Source: CBDCVY01 sp965223245
Lineage (GTDB): Bacteria; Nitrospinota; Nitrospinia; Nitrospinales; Nitrospinaceae
Direction of reading: 5' to 3'
NCBI GenBank assembly: GCA_965223245.1
Contig: CBDCVY010000013.1
Coordinates: forward strand, 62,001-126,000
DNA length: 64,000 bases
Of this stretch, positions 1 to 8,083 are shown piece after piece. Position numbers and translations under genes: made by a program. The first letter of the stretch is position 1. Every line of letters starts with the position of its first letter. The notes under the pieces were generated by a model, which was not told where the DNA came from, searched no databases, and saw only the letters and a list, made by a program, of their open reading frames with translations.

Positions 1-2055
1 CCCTAAAATAATTCTTGGAAATAAAGTCGAGCTTTTGGATTCTAATATTAAATTTTTAAACCATTCTCCTACAAATTTCTTGTCACTATACATTTGGGTT
101 AGGGTACGGAGACTATTAGATGTAATTTGAAACTCAAAAAGGAAATGTTTTATTACTTCATTAATTTTTATATTCTGTTCACTTTTGGTATGAAATTCGA
201 TTAGCTTTTTGTTTCCTTCATCAATTTCTTGGAGTGAGTGAACCAGCTTTTCCTCATTTGTTTCTTTTTCTTTTAATAGGTTTTTTATGAGATTTCCAAT
301 GGTTCGATAGTTGTTGCCTATTTCTTCTAATATTTTTTTTATGCTTGTATCTGAAAGTTCTAACTCTATGAGTTGAAGATAAAATTTATTAAAATTTTGC
401 GCATGTTCTCTATAATCAAAAAATAATTTTCGGGAATAATAAAAGAGCTTTTTGCTTTTAATATTTAAGTCATGTAATTTTTCGTTATAGGATAAGGGGT
501 TTAGCCTGTCTTCCATAACTAATCTGTTTTTTTCTTGCTCTTCTTTTATCAGGTTTTGTGTTAACTCTGACACTTCATTTTTATAATCCAGAATTTTATC
601 GCGCAAAGATTCTAAAGGCACATTCCATAGATTTTGTAACTCTAAAAATAAAGTCTCATTATTTTCTTCAAAACTCAATTTTTGGATCAACTTTAATAAA
701 TGTTTAGATATTGATTGTAGATCACGAAAGTTTTGGGATTTCTCCAGGTTTACCGAAATGTCAATAAGTGGCAGGCATTTGGAGCGAATTACATCATAAG
801 ATTTTTGAGGATTTTTATTTTCAAGAAAGCATTGACCCAATCCAAATTGGAATTCTAAATTCTTGGGTTGTAGTAAGACTAAATTTTGGTAAATGTCAGT
901 AAGAGGTTTTGAAGGAGTTTGAAATTTAAAAAGGGTTGTATTGAAAGTCAATCCAACAATAAGGTTTCCTTCTGAGTCAACTAATAAATTGCTGGGCATT
1001 TTTAAGGGAGTTTCTTTGTCAGCATATTTTATAGACATTAGCCAATGACCAAAATGAGTAAAAACTTGAATGCGGTCATTGTTTTGGTCTGCAACATATA
1101 ATAACCCGTTAGGACAGCAAGTAATGCTCATTGGATAAAGGAATTGACCGGAGGCTTGACCTTTTTCTCCAATGGTTAAAATATTTTGCCATTCAGAATC
1201 AAATTTGAGAATTCTATGATTACTGCTATCTGTGATGTAGTAATTTCCTAATGAGTCCAAAGTAATACTGGAAGGAAATTCAAATGTGGGTTTGGAAAGA
1301 ATTTCCAAAGGTGTTTCGTAGATGGTCGCTAACTGATCTTCTATGAGGCTTCCTCGTGAGCCAATCCATCCCAAAGAGGATCCATCATTACGAAAAAATT
1401 GCACTCTATGGTTTGATCGTTCTACTACTATTAATAGAGACTTAGACTCATCAATTGAAATATCATAGGGTTCGTTTAATTGACCTTTGCCTTCTCCATA
1501 ATTTCCAAAAGTAAATTGAAATTCTCCCCGTCGATTAAACTTCTGAACTCTATGATTCCAACTATCAGCCACATAAATAAACCCATCAGCATCAACTGCC
1601 ACACCCTTAGGATATAAAAATTGACCTGTTTCTTTTCCCTTACTTCCAAAAGTAATTTTCAAATTGTATTGGGAATCATAGATTTGAATTCTGTGGTTAA
1701 AATCATCTACGACTACCAAGTCTCCTTCCGGAGTTTCCGCCAATCCAGAAGATGGAGATAGAGAGTCTTCAGTGTTTTGGCTCCTGAAAGAGTTCAAAAG
1801 TAGGATAGAAAAAACATTTTTTAGGGCTTCCAGTTTAGATTTCGCAAGAGATTTTTCCTCTTCGTTTATATTCTGCAAAAAGGTTTCTAATTTTTGAATA
1901 AATTTCTGGAATTGGGGCTTTGTGATATTTTCAAAATGCTCTTCAAAACCAGATTCAATGGTTTTAAGAAAAGATTGGTAAGCGGGTGAAAAGCCAGGGG
2001 AAGGCATATCAAGAAGGGTTTCGGATGAGTTTTCCAAATAAACTTGCTGTGTCAT
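1..2055 (-). CDS. NHL-repeat propeller protein with C-terminal coiled coil (3' end outside window)
   Basis: The frame is open from an ATG at 2055 to the window edge (685 codons, no stop), so the protein is C-terminally truncated here. Residues 1-90 look helical and polar with no signal peptide. Residues about 105-375 hold NHL blades with repeated cores such as YVADSWNHRVQKF, YITDSSNHRILKF and YVADQNNDRIQVF, each followed by a glycine-rich turn. From about residue 470 the chain is Lys/Glu/Leu-rich and probably coiled coil. NHL propellers are binding platforms, not enzymes, so a scaffolding or sensing role is inferred. It resembles the NHL proteins at 48332 and 55577. A purine-rich AAAGGG lies about 9 bases before the ATG. 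Confidence 0.85.
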   Translation of the reverse strand, partial: MTQQVYLENSSETLLDMPSPGFSPAYQSFLKTIESGFEEHFENITKPQFQKFIQKLETFLQNINEEEKSLAKSKLEALKNVFSILLLNSFRSQNTEDSLSPSSGLAETPEGDLVVVDDFNHRIQIYDSQYNLKITFGSKGKETGQFLYPKGVAVDADGFIYVADSWNHRVQKFNRRGEFQFTFGNYGEGKGQLNEPYDISIDESKSLLIVVERSNHRVQFFRNDGSSLGWIGSRGSLIEDQLATIYETPLEILSKPTFEFPSSITLDSLGNYYITDSSNHRILKFDSEWQNILTIGEKGQASGQFLYPMSITCCPNGLLYVADQNNDRIQVFTHFGHWLMSIKYADKETPLKMPSNLLVDSEGNLIVGLTFNTTLFKFQTPSKPLTDIYQNLVLLQPKNLEFQFGLGQCFLENKNPQKSYDVIRSKCLPLIDISVNLEKSQNFRDLQSISKHLLKLIQKLSFEENNETLFLELQNLWNVPLESLRDKILDYKNEVSELTQNLIKEEQEKNRLVMEDRLNPLSYNEKLHDLNIKSKKLFYYSRKLFFDYREHAQNFNKFYLQLIELELSDTSIKKILEEIGNNYRTIGNLIKNLLKEKETNEEKLVHSLQEIDEGNKKLIEFHTKSEQNIKINEVIKHFLFEFQITSNSLRTLTQMYSDKKFVGEWFKNLILESKSSTLFPRIILG

Positions 2056-2122
2056 TTAAGCATAACCCTTTAAGTTAAACAATTTATAATTGGAACGTTT
2101 TAGCGAAAATCTGAACTAAGTT

Positions 2123-2145
2123 TTTCTCCTTAATTATAGGAGAAA
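2123..2145. repeat. 8-bp inverted repeat between two minus-strand genes
   Basis: TTTCTCCT and AGGAGAAA flank a 7-base loop. It lies between the GT2 gene end and the NHL gene start. Neither strand has a run of T after the stem, so it may be an operator or a weak processing hairpin rather than a terminator. Confidence 0.35.
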
Positions 2146-2274
2146 TTTAAAATACACCTCTAAATGTTGTATCGGATAATAAAAATGAAACATTTAGTGT
2201 TTGCAGAAGAGCCCAAGCTTTGAAACAAAATCTCTCGTTATTTGTTTTTGATAAACTACTTTTTTGACCAAATT

Positions 2275-3798
2275 TTAATTTGCAACTTTCCTTTTTAGTT
2301 CCACTGATGTTGAAGAGGTTTTCTGTTGTAAAAGCTCCTGAGATGGAGTGACTTTGGCTAACGACAGACTTTCTCGATAAGCAATTTCACAACCTAAGTA
2401 ATTTATGTATTCACACCAAGGCGAATAAATAAATGCCCAAATGGGAATGCCGCCTTTTTTCTCAAAAATAAATTTTCGAAAGGATTCTGCGCGTCCAGGT
2501 AACTGTTTGCGAGCAGATAATTTTGATTCTTTAGCATGATTCCGAAACATGCGTTGAAACAGCATTTGTTGGAATTTTAGAGTTCGAGAAAAGCATTCTT
2601 TTAAACTGAGTTTATGAGAATGATAAACTGGGCTTAGGGGTTGGTAAAAAGTTTTATATCCTTTTTTTTGCATTCGGTGGACCCATTCTTGATCTTCTCC
2701 CCAATCTACGTTTTGGTCAAACGGGTTTTCCAAAAGAAGATTTTTGGGTATGGCAGAATTGGCGTTCGAGAAAAAAAAGTCATTATGTCTAACAATTGGC
2801 TCAGATGAAAACGTGTCGTTCAATAATTTTTTCTCGAACCAACTAGACCAATTGGGAAGAGGGAGTTCTTGGCCGAAAACGCCGCATAATTCAGAATTTT
2901 CTTTTAAGGGTTCGACCAAATTTTTTAACCAATTTTCATTAGCAGGAACAGCGTGAGCGCTTAAATTGATCAGGACATCTGTTTTGGCTAACTGTGCTCC
3001 AAGGTTTAAAACTGCTGCGTAATGAAAGGATTCTTTTGTTATCTGGTAAATCCGGACTGGGTAATTTTTAGCAATTTCTATGGTTTTATCTGTAGAGGTT
3101 GAGTCAATTAGGATGACTTCTGGATGAATCTCATTTTGTCTTAAAATTTGTTCAAGAGTTTGAGCAATAAACTTCTCTTCATTATATGTTCTGATAATAA
3201 TGGATACGTCTGGAGAAAAATTTGAAGATATTTGTTTAAGTTCTTGAGGCTCCAAAAATTTATCTTTATTTTGTTCAGATTTTGGCACCTGAGGTTTTAA
3301 CCAAATATGAAAAAGTGGGATAAACAAATCAAAAACTTTCATTAGGCCAGAGTAAAAGTATTCCTCAATATGAAATGCATGGAAAATTTTTTTCCATGTT
3401 AGTAATTGTTTTATGCCTTCCCTAGGAAATTCCCAAACCGCTTCTTTAGCAATTATTTGGGCAAAGAATCTTAAGCAAAAGTATCCTTCACCATTCTTAT
3501 TGTTGAGCGGTAAAAGAATAATATTCGGCTGTATTTTTTTTAAAGATTTAAATAATTGCAGACCGGTCTTAACCGTAAAAGGGCCAGAGCCCCAAGAGGC
3601 AAACTTATAGGCTTTGTTATTTTTTAATGGAGAAGAATCTGAGCCTACAAATAGCCAATTGGTGGAAGAGTTTTCATTTTTATCTGATTCCAGCGACTTT
3701 AAAATTTGAGTTTCTGGAGCGGTGCAAAAAATAATTCCCCAGTTCTTATTCTCAGGAAAATCAGGCCACTGAACTTGTTTTTGGTTCTTGGATTTCAT
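2275..3798 (-). CDS. Family 2 glycosyltransferase with extra N-terminal domain
   Basis: A 507-residue cytoplasmic protein. Residues about 197-400 form a GT-A fold: VSIIIRTYNEEKFI is the nucleotide-sugar binding strand, DSTSTDKT follows, and WGEDQEWVHRM near residue 370 is the catalytic ED region typical of rhamnosyl-type GT2 enzymes. The first 190 residues are not recognised; they hold a strand-helix pattern (IQPNIILLPLNN) and may be a separate Rossmann-like domain. The C-terminal 90 residues are basic and aromatic, as in membrane-associated GT2 enzymes. The start overlaps the end of the radical SAM gene by 38 bases, which implies translational coupling in one operon. The donor and acceptor sugars cannot be read from the sequence. 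Confidence 0.85.
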   Translation of the reverse strand: MKSKNQKQVQWPDFPENKNWGIIFCTAPETQILKSLESDKNENSSTNWLFVGSDSSPLKNNKAYKFASWGSGPFTVKTGLQLFKSLKKIQPNIILLPLNNKNGEGYFCLRFFAQIIAKEAVWEFPREGIKQLLTWKKIFHAFHIEEYFYSGLMKVFDLFIPLFHIWLKPQVPKSEQNKDKFLEPQELKQISSNFSPDVSIIIRTYNEEKFIAQTLEQILRQNEIHPEVILIDSTSTDKTIEIAKNYPVRIYQITKESFHYAAVLNLGAQLAKTDVLINLSAHAVPANENWLKNLVEPLKENSELCGVFGQELPLPNWSSWFEKKLLNDTFSSEPIVRHNDFFFSNANSAIPKNLLLENPFDQNVDWGEDQEWVHRMQKKGYKTFYQPLSPVYHSHKLSLKECFSRTLKFQQMLFQRMFRNHAKESKLSARKQLPGRAESFRKFIFEKKGGIPIWAFIYSPWCEYINYLGCEIAYRESLSLAKVTPSQELLQQKTSSTSVELKRKVAN

Positions 3799-5569
3799 TC
3801 TGAACTAATTCCCAATATTGTTTGCGGGCTTCCAGATGGTCAGGATTTAAATGCATACAGCTTTTAAAATGTTGGAGTGCCTGGGTAGGGTTGCCTTCTT
3901 TTAGATTAATCATTCCTAATCTATAGTGAGCACCGTGACCAAACTGAAGGGCATCATCATAATCCATTGCGGTTTGATAAATGTATTCAAAAAGTTCTTG
4001 AGCTTTCTTCAATTGACCCATTTGCATAAATACTTTTCCCATTACATACCTGGAACTTAATACATTAGGGAATTGATCAACAATTTTCTGTCCTTCTTCA
4101 AGAGTTTTTTCATATTCGCCGGATTCGAAAAGGTCATTTAAGCTCTTAAGCAATTGGTCAATAAGGGGTTTATCCTTTTTTAGAATAGCAGTTTTCTCAG
4201 AAATGATAGACCGCTTAGGTCGTAAAGTTTCATAGGGAGCAGCCTCACGAAACTCGGTAGCCATAGTTTTTACTGACTCCATTATTTGATCGCTGCTGTA
4301 ATTCGGATAACTAACCGTCGTTCCGAAACTACCATTGAAATCTTCTAAATCATTGGTCTGAATCCATCCATGGTCTAAGGCTTTTTTGTAGAAAGTGGTT
4401 CCCGGGTGTGGAACAGAAATTGAAACTTGCCAGCTAGATATTAATTCTTCAGAAATCAGCTTTTTCCCATAATCGATAGTCTTTCTGTCTCCCTCTTTGG
4501 TGGATCCGGAGGCTCCGATCATAAAAGTGCCATAAATTTCGATCCCCATTTTTTTTGCAGCTTTTAGCAATTCATGTAATCTGTCTGCTTTGGTCTTACG
4601 GCCAATACTTTGTCCGGTGGCCTCATCGACAGTTTCAATACCAAGTCGCAATTTGTAATATCCTGCCTTTTTAAGCATCTCTAGAATTTCTTCATCGATT
4701 CTTTGATGATTGGCCATGGCTTCATAATGAAGATCATTATTTCCGGACTCGACCAATGCATTACAAAAAGTCATAATATCTTTTTTACGGATGATGTGGG
4801 TTTCTTCGTTAAACCAACAGCCTTCCATTTCCGGGTATTTACGGCGTAAGTTTTCTATTTCGGCAACGATTCGCTCGGGTTTACGAAATCGCCAATTTTC
4901 TTTTTCATAATAAACAGTACCAGCTACACAAAAGTCACAGGTGTAAGGGCATCCACGCGAAGCATGGACTTCAATCTCTCGGTATTTTGTCCAGCGATGG
5001 CCTCCACAATAACTATAATCAATACGTCGAATATCTTCATCTTCCGGGTCGGGCAACCAGTCGATATCTAAAACCTTGCGATAAGAATTAGGATAAACTC
5101 CTGAAATTGTTTTTGGATCCTGACCATTCAAAATGTCGCAAACTGCCTCTTCAAATTCTCCGATTAGGGCGTAGTCCATTCCATCGGCCAGAACTTCTTG
5201 TGGGAAAGCTGTGGGATACTGTCCGGTGATGATAATTCTTGTACCTAATTTACTTTTGATAGCTTTGGCAATGCGCAAAGTTTCCTGATAGGTGACTGTA
5301 TCCACCTCAAAAACAATCCAATCAGGTTTTTCCATTTCTAAATACTGAATATAATCTTCTGCGGTAAACCTCAAGTAGGTTCCATCTACCATTTTGACGT
5401 AATCATTTGGGAATTCGCGTTTTAAAAGAGTACTCAAATAAGCTAATTCATAAGGGTAATATATAAAAACCGGATAATTTTTGAACATACTGGTCCACCG
5501 GCTGGGAAATGGGCAAACGTAACGGTTTCCTGGGAAACGACCAGGAGGATTGCAGACTAAAATACGCAT
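3761..5569 (-). CDS. B12-binding radical SAM enzyme with TPR tail
   Basis: The 602-residue protein has a cobalamin-binding-like Rossmann domain at residues 1-150. A radical SAM core follows with the cluster motif CPYTCDFC (CxxxCxxC) near residue 208 and a conserved SYCGGHRW stretch just before it. Residues about 480-590 form TPR repeats, ending in a segment (YRLGMINLKEGN...LNPDHLEARK) that resembles the tails of the two upstream enzymes. Such enzymes methylate or rearrange unactivated carbons; the substrate is not evident, but its place between glycosyltransferases suggests sugar, lipid or glycan modification. The predicted ATG at 5569 starts MRILVCNPPG, typical of the family. It is cytoplasmic. 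Confidence 0.88.
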   Translation of the reverse strand: MRILVCNPPGRFPGNRYVCPFPSRWTSMFKNYPVFIYYPYELAYLSTLLKREFPNDYVKMVDGTYLRFTAEDYIQYLEMEKPDWIVFEVDTVTYQETLRIAKAIKSKLGTRIIITGQYPTAFPQEVLADGMDYALIGEFEEAVCDILNGQDPKTISGVYPNSYRKVLDIDWLPDPEDEDIRRIDYSYCGGHRWTKYREIEVHASRGCPYTCDFCVAGTVYYEKENWRFRKPERIVAEIENLRRKYPEMEGCWFNEETHIIRKKDIMTFCNALVESGNNDLHYEAMANHQRIDEEILEMLKKAGYYKLRLGIETVDEATGQSIGRKTKADRLHELLKAAKKMGIEIYGTFMIGASGSTKEGDRKTIDYGKKLISEELISSWQVSISVPHPGTTFYKKALDHGWIQTNDLEDFNGSFGTTVSYPNYSSDQIMESVKTMATEFREAAPYETLRPKRSIISEKTAILKKDKPLIDQLLKSLNDLFESGEYEKTLEEGQKIVDQFPNVLSSRYVMGKVFMQMGQLKKAQELFEYIYQTAMDYDDALQFGHGAHYRLGMINLKEGNPTQALQHFKSCMHLNPDHLEARKQYWELVQNEIQEPKTSSVA

Positions 5570-5647
5570 TTTTCAATCTCTTTCATGGAATTTGACTATA
5601 AAATATTAGAATAATATTTTGCTATTTAGCTATATCGGTTTTTCTGG

Positions 5648-8083
5648 TTAAACCTTGAGGGATGGCTGATGTGATGTACAAGCGTCACTATTCCCATTCA
5701 ATTGATTACATAACTCTTTCGCTGCATTATGAGAGGGATAATTTTCCAGACATTTTTTTATCATGATCTTCTTTTCCTCATTTGAGGAAAGTAGTGCTAA
5801 TCGATACCATGCGCTTCCTAATAGGGATTTAGCTTTAAAGGTAGCTGTGCATTTCTGAAAAAGTGTTTTGGCTTCTTTTGATCTCCCTTGTTTTTCTAGA
5901 GAGGAAGCAATGGCATAAGCCAATCTTTCATTTTCCGGATTTTCCTCTATCAAATTATTAAATGTTTCGATTTCAGGTCGCTTATCACTATCGAGTTTCG
6001 CTAAAGCAAGAGCCGCTGAAACGCGGATCCATCCTTCGCCGGCGGTTTTCCCACTGCGTCTCCAAGCTTTATTAAAAAAACGTCTTGCTTCTTTATGTTG
6101 TTTATTTTTAAGCAACGATTGTCCTTCCTGTTCGACCTTGGTTGCAACAACCTGTGCCAGGGTTTCATTTGTTGAGTCTTTATTAAAATACAAATTCAGT
6201 GTTTCAAGTTCTGATCGTTTATCTGAATCTATTTTAGCTATGGCCTGAGCCGAATGGGTTCGGATCCATTCTTCACCTGAATGGGGACCGTTCTGAGAGG
6301 TTCGCCAAGCTTGAACATAAATTTTTCTGGCTTGAATGAATTTCTTTTGAGCAGCCAAAGTGTCGGCAATAGGAAGCCAAAATGCCACGTGTTCTGACAT
6401 AGCTTCCGATACAAGTTTAAAAAGCTTAAAGGCTTTAGAATATTTTTTCATCTTTTGAAAGACTAATCCCTTAATAAACTGTGATTCTAGACTTTCTCCA
6501 AACAACGATTCCTCTTTTTTAATTAAAGTGAAAGCATTCTGAAAATTTTGTGCGTCAAGTTCTAATTTGGCTTTTAATAAATTCAAATGAGAGTGGTTTG
6601 GAATAAGATCAATAAGCTCTTTAAAATTGAACTCGGCATCTAAACCAAATAAAGGTTGGCGAAATAAATGAGAAGTTAAGCCATTACCAAAAAGATCCAT
6701 GTAGGTTTCAATATACTTAGTTGTTTTAGATTTATTACCTTTCTTAAGTTGTTGGCGTGCTTTTTCTAATAATAGATGAGGGTGGTTTGGCATAACCTCC
6801 AAAAACTTTTCTGGTTGGTAAGTGAAAGAATTCTGTTTTCGTATTTGACTAATTCCATCATGGTTGAAAAGGGAAGATGATATTTTAGGGTTTTTGCAAA
6901 ATTGAATTAAAGGATCCAATACACGATCCCAATAAAAGTTTTTCTTTTCCATTGAAATATTCTTACGCATTTTTTTCATGGCTTTTGGGTTTGTGGCCAT
7001 CCATTCAATGGCATCTGCCAACGCCTTATCATCCCCAAATGGAAAAACACATCCTAAATCCTTTTCTTTTACTAATTCGCTTTGAAAGTTTCCGGGATTA
7101 GTGAGTATTGGCAAATTGGCCCATAGATAATCAATCCCCCGAATGCGAAAGCAAAAGTGATTTTCTATATGGTTATAAAAGGTGGAAATTCCTGCGTCTG
7201 CTTCAGTTAGATAGTATTCATGCTGATCGTAGGGGACCCAATCGGAATAAATAAAAACATTTTTGTTATAGATACCTTTTTGCTTTGCTAGTCGAATAAT
7301 TTCTTCATAAGCGGGTGGAAGTTTATTCCAAACAGGATGTTTTTTTCCGGTGAAAACCAACTTTGCATTGGGAAGACGCTTTTTCAATCTCGCCATAGCC
7401 CGAATAGGAGTTAAACTGTCAAACCAATTGGCCAGTGACCCACCCCATACGATTAAAAAATCCCCTGATTCAATTCCAGGTATTTTATTTCGAAAAAGAG
7501 TCTTTCCCTTTTTGGGTTCACGTCGAGGAAGTCCAAAATGGGCTACATCGATCAAATTTCGAAATTGAGGATCTTTGGGGTAATCATGGGGGCGTAATCG
7601 ACCCAATTGAGTAAGCATACCCAGATAAAAATCTCGGATTTTTTCATTGGGGCATAAAAAGAAGTCTGCTGACGTAAGAAGCCGAGTGACTCTCGATATA
7701 GAGTTGGCAAATCGGTCAGATTTTTCTTGAGAATTGAACTCTCCAATTGGCATGCTTTCCAAATTTTCAAAATATTCAGGAACAAGTAAATCCGCGACTA
7801 AAGGTTTATTATATTTTTGGGCAACTGGAATGACAGACAGAGAAATGGAATATACTGTTTCTGCCCAACGTATGTGTTTTTCAAAAGTCGATGTTTGCTC
7901 ATAAAAGATTTGCCTGATAAGGAAAGATTCTTTGTGGGTGTCAACACGGAAAGGAGTGAGTAAACGAACATCAAAGTGCTTGTTTAGAGTTCGTGCGACT
8001 TGTAATTGTCGGATTCCTAATCCACCAATCTTACCTGTGACCGGTTCGGTAGCAAAAACTACAACGCGATTACGTCTGGGCAT
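5648..8083 (-). CDS. GT4-type glycosyltransferase fused to long TPR domain
   Basis: An 811-residue protein. Residues 1-385 look like a GT-B glycosyltransferase: GGLGIRQLQVARTL near the N-terminus is the acceptor-side glycine loop, and FLIVWGGSLANWFDSLTPIRAM begins the donor-binding half. Residues about 430-800 are TPR-like helical repeats, including two near-copies (GEEWIRTHSAQAIAKIDSDKR and GEGWIRVSAALALAKLDSDKR) that show recent internal duplication. The last 45 residues (AWYRLALLSSNEEKK...CLENYP) match the end of the neighbouring membrane protein. The start overlaps that gene by 14 bases, so the two are probably coupled. The sugar and acceptor are unknown. Confidence 0.8.
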   Translation of the reverse strand: MPRRNRVVVFATEPVTGKIGGLGIRQLQVARTLNKHFDVRLLTPFRVDTHKESFLIRQIFYEQTSTFEKHIRWAETVYSISLSVIPVAQKYNKPLVADLLVPEYFENLESMPIGEFNSQEKSDRFANSISRVTRLLTSADFFLCPNEKIRDFYLGMLTQLGRLRPHDYPKDPQFRNLIDVAHFGLPRREPKKGKTLFRNKIPGIESGDFLIVWGGSLANWFDSLTPIRAMARLKKRLPNAKLVFTGKKHPVWNKLPPAYEEIIRLAKQKGIYNKNVFIYSDWVPYDQHEYYLTEADAGISTFYNHIENHFCFRIRGIDYLWANLPILTNPGNFQSELVKEKDLGCVFPFGDDKALADAIEWMATNPKAMKKMRKNISMEKKNFYWDRVLDPLIQFCKNPKISSSLFNHDGISQIRKQNSFTYQPEKFLEVMPNHPHLLLEKARQQLKKGNKSKTTKYIETYMDLFGNGLTSHLFRQPLFGLDAEFNFKELIDLIPNHSHLNLLKAKLELDAQNFQNAFTLIKKEESLFGESLESQFIKGLVFQKMKKYSKAFKLFKLVSEAMSEHVAFWLPIADTLAAQKKFIQARKIYVQAWRTSQNGPHSGEEWIRTHSAQAIAKIDSDKRSELETLNLYFNKDSTNETLAQVVATKVEQEGQSLLKNKQHKEARRFFNKAWRRSGKTAGEGWIRVSAALALAKLDSDKRPEIETFNNLIEENPENERLAYAIASSLEKQGRSKEAKTLFQKCTATFKAKSLLGSAWYRLALLSSNEEKKIMIKKCLENYPSHNAAKELCNQLNGNSDACTSHQPSLKV

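Noticed and set aside
2123..2145. Terminator of the GT2 gene
   Set aside because: The stem is present but no U run follows on the minus strand.
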